A stretch of DNA of 64,000 nt, taken from positions 1 through 64,000 of the forward strand of contig CACYXR010000009.1 in assembly GCA_902778455.1 (NCBI GenBank). The letters are read 5' to 3'. The notes under the pieces were generated by a model. The model was given only the letters and a program-made list of their open reading frames with translations. It was not told where the DNA came from and did no database searches. Positions 17,599-24,728 of this stretch are shown here, one piece after another (the stretch's first letter is position 1; the number at the start of each line of letters is the position of its first letter). This stretch comes from an uncultured Selenomonadaceae bacterium (GTDB lineage: Bacteria > Bacillota > Negativicutes > Selenomonadales > Selenomonadaceae). Position numbers and translations under genes: made by a program.

Positions 17599-17787
17599 AT
17601 GTTTTATGTGCAAAAGCCTGAAATGGTAAACAAGACCTTTCGCCTGCCGGAAAACCTTGTGAACCGCTTGAGCGCCGTCGCCCAGCAGCAGGGCGTTTCC
17701 ATGAACAATCTCGTTGCCCAATGCTGTTCCTACGCCCTCGACCACCTCGCCAATCCCGACGCAAAAGAGGATGCGAAAACGAATTGA
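17599..17787 (+). CDS. ribbon-helix-helix DNA-binding protein (Arc/HicB-type)
   Basis: 62 residues. The strand segment MVNKTFRLPENLVNRLSAVA followed by a second helix (SMNNLVAQCCSYALDHL) is a canonical RHH fold; it dimerises and binds DNA through the strand. A GAAGGGGG site precedes the ATG. It resembles antitoxins of HicAB/MazEF-like systems, but no toxin gene is adjacent: the next gene is convergent and behind a terminator. So it is likely an orphan regulator. Confidence 0.85.
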   Translation: MFYVQKPEMVNKTFRLPENLVNRLSAVAQQQGVSMNNLVAQCCSYALDHLANPDAKEDAKTN

Positions 17788-17794
17788 CATTTGT

Positions 17795-17840
17795 ATAGCA
17801 ATAAAAAAGAGAGCCTGATGGCTCTCTTTTTTATTGCTAT
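17795..17840. terminator. bidirectional terminator, 21-bp perfect stem
   Basis: Arms 17795-17815 and 17820-17840 are perfectly complementary with a TGAT loop; A-rich and T-rich ends give U tracts in both directions. It serves the RHH gene and the convergent antiporter gene. Confidence 0.92.
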
Positions 17841-17856
17841 GATGAATTTTCAAGAT

Positions 17857-18885
17857 TCAAACCCCGTACACCCGCCAAATCGCGTAGGCGACAAAGCCTA
17901 CGTAGCAGGCGAGCATCGTGATTCCTTCGCTCTTCATGAGTTTTCCTCCGTTCGTCGCCGAGAACAGCCAGACCAACAAGCTGAACAAAATCAGCATCAC
18001 GTCGTCCACTAGATTTTCCATCGTGAAGCTGACAGGGTGGATTGCCGTCGCTGTACCTAGGATGAACAGGATATTGAAGATGTTCGAACCGATGACATTG
18101 CCGAGGGCCATGTCCATTTCGCCTTTTCGCGCCGCCACTACCGACGTGACCAGCTCCGGCAGGCTTGTGCCGAGGGCAATGATGGTCAGGCCGATCAGCG
18201 TCTCGCTCATGCCCAGCATCCTCGCGATAGCCACCGCGCCGTAGGAAAGCGCATGCCCGGCGACAACCGCGTCACCGCCCACGACGAAATCGCCGCCGAA
18301 CTTGATGGCAAGGATGCCGCCGACGATATAGACGGCGCTCCTCATCGGAGAGAGAAGCTCTTCGCCGTCATCCTCCTCCATGTCGTTCCGCCCCTTGCGC
18401 GCCATATGCACGGTGTAGGCGAGGAATCCAACGAACAACGCCAGCAGCACGCATCCTTCCACGTGGCCGATCGTGCCGATGACGCCCGCACCTTCTGCCG
18501 GCCCCGTCATGCCGAAAATCGCCATCAGCACCGCGCAGAAGATTGAGAAGGGCAGCTGCCTCCGCCGTGTCTCGTCGTCCACCACCATCGGCGCGAACAG
18601 TGTCGATACACCGCAAACCACCATCAGATTGAAAATATTCGAGCCGGTCACGTTGCTGACAGCCACCTCGTTGCTGCCTGCCAGCGCCGCCGTCACGCTG
18701 ACTGCCAGCTCCGGCAGGCTCGTGCCCATGGAGACGATGGTCAGCCCCACGACGAGAGGCGGGATGCTGAGCCGGCGCGCCACCGCCGACGCGCCGTCCA
18801 CAAAATAATCGGCGCCCTTCACCAAAAGCCAGAAGCCGAATACCAGTACCGCGAACGCGATAAGAACAGAAACTACAGGATCCAT
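17857..18885 (-). CDS. calcium/sodium antiporter family protein (YrbG/CaxA-type)
   Basis: 342 residues, about ten membrane helices, from the ATG at 18885 (GGGAGG 7 bases upstream). Two inverted alpha repeats are clear: GLTIVSMGTSLPELAVSV with SNVTGSNIFNL, and GLTIIALGTSLPELVTSV with GNVIGSNIFNI. The paired GTSLPE and GSNIFN motifs define the CaCA superfamily. It should move Ca2+ or another divalent cation across the inner membrane against Na+/H+. A yybP-ykoY riboswitch in the leader points to Mn2+-responsive expression, so Mn2+ efflux is plausible. Confidence 0.93.
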   Translation of the reverse strand: MDPVVSVLIAFAVLVFGFWLLVKGADYFVDGASAVARRLSIPPLVVGLTIVSMGTSLPELAVSVTAALAGSNEVAVSNVTGSNIFNLMVVCGVSTLFAPMVVDDETRRRQLPFSIFCAVLMAIFGMTGPAEGAGVIGTIGHVEGCVLLALFVGFLAYTVHMARKGRNDMEEDDGEELLSPMRSAVYIVGGILAIKFGGDFVVGGDAVVAGHALSYGAVAIARMLGMSETLIGLTIIALGTSLPELVTSVVAARKGEMDMALGNVIGSNIFNILFILGTATAIHPVSFTMENLVDDVMLILFSLLVWLFSATNGGKLMKSEGITMLACYVGFVAYAIWRVYGV

Positions 18886-18902
18886 AAAACAACCTCCCAT
18901 AC

Positions 18903-19048
18903 ACAAAAGCAGCGAGCCCCTCGCCGCGCGCCAACTACGCGCAAAGCAAAGTCTCGCTGCACGATTCCAAACCATGCCGACCGCACCGGGGTATAAATAC
19001 CCGTCCTGACGATGCAGACCGTAAGGCTACTCCCTCTGTTTGCAGATT
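18903..19048 (-). promoter_or_regulatory. yybP-ykoY (Mn2+) riboswitch upstream of the cation antiporter
   Basis: In the minus-strand leader the family hallmarks appear in order: GGGAGTAGCC (about 19024-19033), CATCGTCAGGACGGG, then GCGAGACTTTGC. Further on, a GCAGCGAG segment can pair with CTCGCTGCTTTT, giving a terminator-like alternative fold just before the ribosome site. The family senses Mn2+ and is known upstream of Mn2+ efflux and related cation transporters, which fits the gene. Confidence 0.82.
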
Positions 19049-19049
19049 C

Positions 19050-19079
19050 AATATACCACAAATATATATTGCTTGGCAA
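19050..19079 (-). promoter_or_regulatory. promoter of the riboswitch-antiporter transcript
   Basis: On the minus strand TTGCCA (19074-19079), 18 bases, TATATT (19050-19055), placed just before the riboswitch. Confidence 0.6.
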
Positions 19080-19175
19080 GGGAATTCTGTTTTATTCTTC
19101 GGCCTAAATTTTTTCGAAATTTATCGTATCTTTCTTTATTTTTTTCGAATTTATCAAGGTTTCCCCTGTTTCCGC

Positions 19176-19204
19176 TTTACAAAATTAAGTCAAGTCTCTA
19201 TACT
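19176..19204 (+). promoter_or_regulatory. promoter of the alanine:cation symporter gene
   Basis: TTTACA (19176-19181), 17 bases, TATACT (19199-19204), leaving a leader of about 80 bases with a small stem (CAAGG/CCTTG-type) before the ATG. Confidence 0.65.
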
Positions 19205-19291
19205 ATTACTCGGGCGCGGTTTTTCGCGTCTTGATAAACGGCAAGGCTTGTCTATACAAGGATTTGCTGAAGAAAGGTTTTGAAGGAAACT

Positions 19292-20674
19292 ATGAATCTT
19301 GAGCAATTGCTGAATGACGTGAACAATTTCGTCTGGGGACCGATTATGCTGGCGCTTCTTGTCGGCACCGGCGTCTTCCTGACCATCCGTCTGAAATTCC
19401 TGCCCTGGCGCAACCTGTTTTACGCCATTGGCATGATTTTCGAAAAAAAGGAGCAGCACGAGGGCGATATTTCGCCGTTCCAGTCTTTGATGACGGCGCT
19501 TTCCGCTACTGTCGGCACAGGCAATATCGTCGGCGTCGCAACGGCGATGGTTCTCGGCGGCCCCGGCGCGCTTGTCTGGATGTGGGTCAGCGCGTTGTTC
19601 GGGCTTTCGACGAAATACGGCGAATCGGTGCTGGCAGTCAAGTATCGCGAGACGAACAGCGTCGGCGAAATGGCCGGCGGCCCGATGTACGCGATGAAGA
19701 ATGGTATCGGGGGCGCATTCGGCGGGCTCATGGCGACGCTTTTCGCACTGTTCGCGGTCTTTTCCTCCTTCGGCATCGGCAACATGACGCAGGCGCATTC
19801 GATTGCCTCGGCAATCCATACAAGCTTCGGCGTCTCGACGACCGTATCGGGCGCAATCATCATGATTTGCTCGTTCCTGATCCTCGTGCGCGGTATCCAC
19901 AGTATCGGTATGGTGTCCAGCGTCATCGTGCCCTTCATGGCGGTGTTTTATTTCATCGCGGCGGTCATCGCCATTCTCACGAACTTTTCTGCCGTCCCGG
20001 CCGGCGTCGCCGAGATTTTCCGCATGGCCTTCTCGATGGAGGCGGTGGCCGGCGGCGTCGGCGGCTCCATCGTAGCCTCGATGCTGACGGCTATGCGTTG
20101 GGGCGTCGCCCGCGGCGTCTTTTCCAACGAAGCAGGCATGGGCTCGGCTCCGATTGCCGCTGCGGCGGCCCGCACGGACCATCCGTCCCGTCAGGGCTAT
20201 GTCAATATGACCGGCACCTTCTTCGACACGATGATTATCTGCATGCTGACGGGGCTCGTCATCGCGTCTTCCGGCGTCCTCGGCATGACCGATCCTGCGA
20301 CAGGCAAGCTGGTTTCCGGCGCGAACCTGACCATTCTCGCGTTCAAGTCCGCCTTCGGCGACTCGGCGCCGATCATCGTTTCCGTTTCGTTGGCGATGTT
20401 CGCGTTCACGACGATCCTCGGCTGGGAGTATTACGGTGAGAAAGCCCTGGAATATCTGGTCAGCGCCCGCCCCGCCATCATGGCCTACCGCGTGATTTTC
20501 TCGCTGATCACCTTCGTCGGCGCGACCACGACCCTAGAGATCGTCTGGAATTTCTCAGACACGATGAACGGACTGATGTCCATCCCGAACCTGATCTGCC
20601 TGATCTGGCTCTCCAAGGATATCGCCCAGGAATGCTTCGAATATGAGAAAGACGTAATCGAGAAGGAAAAATAA
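19292..20674 (+). CDS. sodium:alanine symporter (AGCS family)
   Basis: 460 residues from the ATG at 19292 (AAGGA upstream; the TTG at 19280 is less likely). About ten to eleven membrane helices. Family signatures: FQSLMTALSATVGTGNIVGVA, GGPGALVWMW, and RGVFSNEAGMGSAPIAAAAA near the middle. It takes up alanine or glycine with Na+. It is monocistronic with its own promoter and terminator, divergent from the antiporter. Confidence 0.95.
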   Translation: MNLEQLLNDVNNFVWGPIMLALLVGTGVFLTIRLKFLPWRNLFYAIGMIFEKKEQHEGDISPFQSLMTALSATVGTGNIVGVATAMVLGGPGALVWMWVSALFGLSTKYGESVLAVKYRETNSVGEMAGGPMYAMKNGIGGAFGGLMATLFALFAVFSSFGIGNMTQAHSIASAIHTSFGVSTTVSGAIIMICSFLILVRGIHSIGMVSSVIVPFMAVFYFIAAVIAILTNFSAVPAGVAEIFRMAFSMEAVAGGVGGSIVASMLTAMRWGVARGVFSNEAGMGSAPIAAAAARTDHPSRQGYVNMTGTFFDTMIICMLTGLVIASSGVLGMTDPATGKLVSGANLTILAFKSAFGDSAPIIVSVSLAMFAFTTILGWEYYGEKALEYLVSARPAIMAYRVIFSLITFVGATTTLEIVWNFSDTMNGLMSIPNLICLIWLSKDIAQECFEYEKDVIEKEK

Positions 20675-20693
20675 GGAAAATATATAAGCATTC

Positions 20694-20737
20694 AATCGTC
20701 CCGAACGGTTCAACCAAATCGTTTCGGGACGATTTTT
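20694..20737 (+). terminator. rho-independent terminator of the symporter gene
   Basis: AATCGTCCCGAA pairs with TTCGGGACGATT and runs into seven T residues, 20 bases past the stop. Confidence 0.9.
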
Positions 20738-20751
20738 TTACGAAAGGAAAA

Positions 20752-20780
20752 TTGATTTTTCGCGTCGAATATAATAATAT
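20752..20780 (+). promoter_or_regulatory. promoter of the cupin gene
   Basis: TTGATT (20752-20757), 17 bases, TAATAT (20775-20780), followed by a very AT-rich run up to about 20810. Confidence 0.55.
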
Positions 20781-20847
20781 TATAATATATTGAACAAATC
20801 TAAAATTTCATCCGCATACCACAGAATTTGCAACAGAGGTGAACGTC

Positions 20848-21537
20848 ATGATCTCAGTCAATCGATGGGTTTTCCGCCCTCCCACGGAAGAAAAGCCGGG
20901 CGACGCGACGGAATCGCAGGAATCTGCGAAGGAGGAAACCGCATCAGAAACCGCTCCCGACGAAAACGCGCCGGAAGCCTCCGCACCCGCCTCCTCGGAT
21001 GCAGATCCGGCAAACGCCGCCGAAAATGAGAGCATGGAAGCCCCTGTCGACGAACACGACGCGGAAGCGAACAATCCGAGCCTTTTCCCTGTCGGCGAAC
21101 CGCTGACAGGCGACGTCGCGAAATTCTTCTCCGGCAAGACCTATCTGAACCACCTCGTCCCCCGGGGCGGCCCGGTCATCAACATGACCTTCGAACCCGG
21201 CTGCCGGACGAACTGGCACGTCCACCACAACGCAGGACAGGCGCTTCTCGTCACAGGCGGCGCCGGCTGGTATCAGGAGGAGGGCAAAGAACCGCAGCCG
21301 CTCCGCCCCGGCGATATAATCAATGTCCCGGCGGAAATCAAACACTGGCACGGCGCGGCCAGGGACAGCTGGTTCTCTCACCTGCTCGTCCCGATCGCGG
21401 TTCCCGGCGCTTCCAATGCGTTCCTGGAAGAAGTCGACGACAAAGAATACGACGCCCTGCCCCCGTCCGGGGAAGAAGGCGAGTCCTCGATACGCTCCCC
21501 CTTCGGCGACATCGCGAAGCTGTTCGGAAAAAAATAA
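20848..21537 (+). CDS. cupin-domain protein with a long acidic N-terminal extension
   Basis: 229 residues from ATG 20848 (AGAGGTG 7 bases upstream; a GTG at 20839 is an alternative). Residues about 12-75 are a disordered-looking stretch rich in E, A, S, P and D. The cupin fold follows, with metal-binding histidines in NWHVHHNAGQALLVTGGAGWY and IKHWHGAARDSW, like the cupins linked to carboxymuconolactone-decarboxylase-type proteins. Stand-alone members are normally about 130-140 residues, so the acidic arm is unusual. No signal peptide. Enzymatic role unknown. Confidence 0.85.
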   Translation: MISVNRWVFRPPTEEKPGDATESQESAKEETASETAPDENAPEASAPASSDADPANAAENESMEAPVDEHDAEANNPSLFPVGEPLTGDVAKFFSGKTYLNHLVPRGGPVINMTFEPGCRTNWHVHHNAGQALLVTGGAGWYQEEGKEPQPLRPGDIINVPAEIKHWHGAARDSWFSHLLVPIAVPGASNAFLEEVDDKEYDALPPSGEEGESSIRSPFGDIAKLFGKK

Positions 21538-21543
21538 AAAAAC

Positions 21544-21585
21544 AATCGCCGTCCAATCCTTTTCATTTCGGATTGGACGGCGATT
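21544..21585. terminator. bidirectional terminator between cupin and M48 genes
   Basis: A 16-bp perfect stem AATCGCCGTCCAATCC / GGATTGGACGGCGATT with T-rich ends on both strands, shared by the convergent genes. Confidence 0.92.
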
Positions 21586-21586
21586 C

Positions 21587-23455
21587 TCATTTTTTCTGCT
21601 CGTCGCTGTTTGTCTTCTGCGTGTCGCCCTTGGCGGGTTCTTTTTCCGCTTCGGCTTTCTTCTCCTCGCGCTTTTGGCGTTCCTCCGCCGCACGCTTCCG
21701 TTCCTTTTCGCGCTCCTTCTCGATGCGTTCCCATTGCTTCGGGTCGATCAGCTTGTAGTACTCGTCGGGGATGTCCATCGCGTCCGGCACCAGCTTGTGG
21801 TATGCGGCGTAATGCCCGCGTGCCGCGTCTTTGCGTCCAAGCTCGTCCTCGACGTCGGCGGCCATCTTGTGCGCAGCGATCGCTTTCGAGTCCAGTTCGA
21901 TGGACTTCGAGATATCCTCCAGCGCGGCCTCCGGCAAGCCCATCGCCCGCTTGACCTCGGCACGGTTCAGGAACACATAGGCGTCCTTCGGATCGAGACT
22001 GACTGCATAATCACAATCCATCATTGCGCCTTCAAAATCGCCCTGCAAGGCTTTCGCGCGGCCGCGTACCGCGTAGACGCCCGCCAGCTTCACATCTCTC
22101 CTGTCACAATGGAAAGTGCGCGCGCCTTCCGTGATGGAAAGCTCCGGCTCGTTGATGTCGTTGTAAGCGTCAGCGTTCTTGTACAGCCGCTCCACCAGTT
22201 TTTCGTTCGCGTCGGCGTTTTTCGCCATACGCTCCTGCCAATAGGAAAGCCGTTCCGCCTCCTCGGCCTTCATTTTCTCCCGCGCGCCCGTCGTCGCCTC
22301 GCTCGCATACGCCGCACGTACAAGCCGCTCCAGCTCCGCTTCGGCGTGATTCCGCTCAACGGCGTCCTGCAAATACGCATACACGCGGTCGGAATCCAGG
22401 AACGCGGTACGCCCGTTTTCTCCCGGGCGAAACGCCCATTCCTCCGCTGTCGCATACTTATGGAACGCGTGCGCCAATCCCCCCGCGATCAGATACGCCT
22501 GCTCCGGCGTGTCGTCGTAAACGTCCGTCGAATACAACGCCTTCAGAAGCGGCTGCCCGTCGATCAGGATCTCTTTCCTGTCCTGCACCGTCACATGCCC
22601 CGCGCTGTACGCGGTCATCATATCCGCCAGCTTTGCCTCGCGCTTGTCCGTGTCCGGATGGTCGTAAGGATCGGCGCCGTAGCTTCGATCGAAAGTGTCG
22701 GGATGCTTCGTCATATAGTCCATGCGCGCCATCGCCGCCGCAGGGCCGCCCGGATTGAATCCGGCACTGGCCGCGAGATAAAATCCGCCCTCGTCCGCCT
22801 CGTATTCGGCGGGCAGGATGACGTTCTTCGCGACAGAATAATCGGCCAGCACCCCCACCACATCAGGACGCACCGCGCCCGTCACCATGCCGAGGAAATT
22901 GATGCCGAAGGCCTGCGCCGCCGCCCGCGCGTAGTTATATGCCGCGTGCAGCTTGACGCCGTGAGTCATCTCGTGGGCAAGCACGCCGGCAATCTCATCG
23001 ATATTGCCGTTCAGCCCGATCACGAGCCCCTTGTTTACCGTGATATAGTTCGTTGGAAAGCAGGCCGCGTTGAACTCCGTACTGTTATTCACATTCCAGC
23101 GGAACGGCAGCGAACGGATGTCGAGCACATACGTCCCGCGCTCGATAAGCCCCTCCATGACCTCATCGACAATCCGATGGTCGGCGGGATTCCTGTCGAC
23201 GCCGTTCTCATGCTCGTCATAAAGCCTCGTCTGCTCCTGATAATAGGCATTGTTGCCCGCGTCGAGGATCGCGGACAGATATCCGCTGTACATCCCCGCC
23301 GTGCCAAGAAGCCCCGCCAGCGCCGTAAAAACATCCGCGCTGTCCGCCGCCTCCGCGCGCGCGGAAAAAGGCGCAGCCGGCGACAAAACAGGCGCGCCAA
23401 AAACAAGCGCCGCCAGCGCCGCCGCAATCCGCCGCTTCCAGCCCGAAAAATCCAT
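21587..23455 (-). CDS. exported M48-family metalloprotease with C-terminal TPR repeats
   Basis: 622 residues with a signal peptide (cleavage near PFSARAEA). The zinc motif is HEMTH in EIAGVLAHEMTHGVKLH, with the third ligand in the EYEADEGGFYLAA stretch, as in M48/BepA-like proteases. The C-terminal third carries tetratricopeptide-like helices (RGRAKALQGDFEGAMMDCDY, NRAEVKRAMGLPEAALEDI) and a Lys/Glu-rich tail. The arrangement resembles periplasmic BepA/YfgC quality-control proteases. A GGGGGTG site precedes the ATG. Its promoter region is shared with the predicted small RNA at 23490-23560. Confidence 0.9.
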   Translation of the reverse strand: MDFSGWKRRIAAALAALVFGAPVLSPAAPFSARAEAADSADVFTALAGLLGTAGMYSGYLSAILDAGNNAYYQEQTRLYDEHENGVDRNPADHRIVDEVMEGLIERGTYVLDIRSLPFRWNVNNSTEFNAACFPTNYITVNKGLVIGLNGNIDEIAGVLAHEMTHGVKLHAAYNYARAAAQAFGINFLGMVTGAVRPDVVGVLADYSVAKNVILPAEYEADEGGFYLAASAGFNPGGPAAAMARMDYMTKHPDTFDRSYGADPYDHPDTDKREAKLADMMTAYSAGHVTVQDRKEILIDGQPLLKALYSTDVYDDTPEQAYLIAGGLAHAFHKYATAEEWAFRPGENGRTAFLDSDRVYAYLQDAVERNHAEAELERLVRAAYASEATTGAREKMKAEEAERLSYWQERMAKNADANEKLVERLYKNADAYNDINEPELSITEGARTFHCDRRDVKLAGVYAVRGRAKALQGDFEGAMMDCDYAVSLDPKDAYVFLNRAEVKRAMGLPEAALEDISKSIELDSKAIAAHKMAADVEDELGRKDAARGHYAAYHKLVPDAMDIPDEYYKLIDPKQWERIEKEREKERKRAAEERQKREEKKAEAEKEPAKGDTQKTNSDEQKK

Positions 23456-23489
23456 CCTGCGTCACCCCCGAACGAACTCAACCGTGTTA

Positions 23490-23560
23490 TAAAAATGGAA
23501 AATGGCGGAGCCAGCACCTCCGCCATCAACCTTTGGAAACAATAGCAAACCTTTATTGCA
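23490..23560 (-). ncRNA. predicted antitoxin small RNA, divergent from a small membrane peptide gene
   Basis: A minus-strand promoter (-35 TTGATT 23589-23594, -10 TATAAT 23566-23571, 17-base spacer) should start RNA near 23560. A stem of TGGCGGAG with CTCCGCCA (23503-23525) followed by a T-rich stretch would end it after about 70 nt. Its first 30 nt are the complement of 23530-23559, a sequence nearly repeated at 23641-23668 over the toxin start codon: CCTTTGG, CAATAGCA and ACCTTT match in order. The RNA can therefore pair with the toxin ribosome-binding and start region. Prediction from sequence only. Confidence 0.55.
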
Positions 23561-23565
23561 ATTGT

Positions 23566-23603
23566 ATTATAACATAGCATCGTCTGAAAATCAATGGTAT
23601 AAT
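23566..23603. promoter_or_regulatory. back-to-back promoters of the toxin mRNA and the small RNA
   Basis: The minus-strand promoter elements (23566-23571 and 23589-23594) interlock with a plus-strand extended -10, TGGTATAAT (TATAAT at 23598-23603), so polymerases compete for the same 40 bases. The plus-strand -35 is weak. Confidence 0.6.
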
Positions 23604-23643
23604 GAACGTGCTGTGAAGCGCCCAGCCGAAAGGGGGGACGCCT

Positions 23644-23739
23644 TTGGTTTCAATAGCACACCTTTTGCTTGCGCTCGGAGTGAGTGTAGCCGCAGAGATT
23701 CTCGCGCACTACATCATCAAGTGGCTGGAGAGCAAGTAG
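23644..23739 (+). CDS. candidate type I toxin: 31-aa single-span membrane peptide (Fst-like)
   Basis: A 31-codon frame starting with TTG behind a strong AAAGGGGGG site 6 bases upstream. The peptide is a hydrophobic helix (about residues 4-25, containing IAHLLLALGVSVAAEILAHY) ending in the charged tail IIKWLESK. This single span with a short cytoplasmic tail is the layout of Fst/Ldr-type small toxins. It is followed by two stem-loops. The adjacent divergent RNA is complementary to its start region. The short length and TTG start leave some doubt. Confidence 0.6.
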   Translation: MVSIAHLLLALGVSVAAEILAHYIIKWLESK

Positions 23740-23762
23740 CAAGACCACAGCACAGCACATAC

Positions 23763-23818
23763 CCGAAGGATCCAGCAAGCCTTCGGGAAGGAAGGGGCGG
23801 CTTCGGCTGCCCCTTTCC
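23763..23818 (+). terminator. tandem stem-loops ending the small membrane peptide mRNA
   Basis: CCCGAAGG pairs with CCTTCGGG (23763-23788), then GGGGCGGC-TTCG-GCTGCCCC followed by TTTCC (about 23799-23820). The second hairpin, with its TTCG tetraloop, is the likelier terminator; the first may stabilise the mRNA. Confidence 0.65.
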
Positions 23819-23870
23819 GACTTTCGGGCGCATTTTAAGGAAACACCAAACAAGTCCCACCGAATCTTTT

Positions 23871-24725
23871 TCAAATAATCCCCAACGCCCGCATATACAC
23901 CGGCAAATTCGCCTCGAAATTGACTCCGTAGCGGATATCCGTTCCGGCCTTCGCCGTCGTCCGTATCGCCGCCACGGTGAAATCCACCGCCGCGCGCACC
24001 GCCTCCGAAAGCGTCATTCCGCGCACCAGCGCGCCGACAAGCGCGCTGCCGAAGACGTCGCCTGTGCCGTGATAGAGGCCGGGCACATTCTCACCGCAAA
24101 TGTAGGCGATCTCGCCCGTCTCCGCGTCAAAGGTCGCCGCGCCGAGACTCTTCTCGTTAAAATACACGCCGGTCAGCACGATCTGCCGCACTTTCGTCGC
24201 CTCCGCGAGACGCGCAAGAAGCCCCTCGACGTACTCCTTCGTGTACGGCCCGGGCTGATATTCCTCGCCGAGAAGCAGCGCCGCCTCGGTCATGTTCGGC
24301 TTGATCAGGTCGGCCAGCGTGCAAAGCTCGCGCATCGCGGGCGGAAAGGCCATATCGAAGGCCGCGTAGAGCTTCCCGTTGTCGCCCATGACAGGATCGA
24401 CGGCAATCAACGTGTCCTCGTCCGCAAGAATCGAAAAGACCTCACGCATCATATCCATCTGCGCGAACGAACCGAGATACCCCATATAAATCGCGTCAAA
24501 TTTTTCCCCGAGCTTTTCCCAATGCCTCGCCATCGGCAAAAAATCCTCGGTCAAGTCTCGGCACGTATAACCGGTGAACCCTCCCGTATGCGTCGACAGC
24601 ACCGCCGTCGGCAGCACCGAGCACTCGACGCCCGCCGCCGAAATGATCGGCAGCGCCACCGTCAGCGAGCAGCGGCCCACGCCCGAAATATCATGCACCG
24701 CCAAAACCCGTTTCTGTCTTTCCAT
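23871..24725 (-). CDS. pdxY: pyridoxamine kinase
   Basis: 284 residues of the ribokinase-like PdxK/PdxY group, phosphorylating pyridoxamine/pyridoxal for vitamin B6 salvage. Visible: VLAVHDISGVGRCSLTVALP at the N-terminus (substrate loop), the Mg-ATP region AVDPVMGDNGKLY, IKPNMTEAALLLG, and the anion-hole motif GTGDVFGSALVGAL with the catalytic Asp. The length is typical. The gene begins 3 bases after the manC stop, so it may be the last gene of that transcript. Confidence 0.93.
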   Translation of the reverse strand: MERQKRVLAVHDISGVGRCSLTVALPIISAAGVECSVLPTAVLSTHTGGFTGYTCRDLTEDFLPMARHWEKLGEKFDAIYMGYLGSFAQMDMMREVFSILADEDTLIAVDPVMGDNGKLYAAFDMAFPPAMRELCTLADLIKPNMTEAALLLGEEYQPGPYTKEYVEGLLARLAEATKVRQIVLTGVYFNEKSLGAATFDAETGEIAYICGENVPGLYHGTGDVFGSALVGALVRGMTLSEAVRAAVDFTVAAIRTTAKAGTDIRYGVNFEANLPVYMRALGII

Positions 24726-24728
24726 TCG

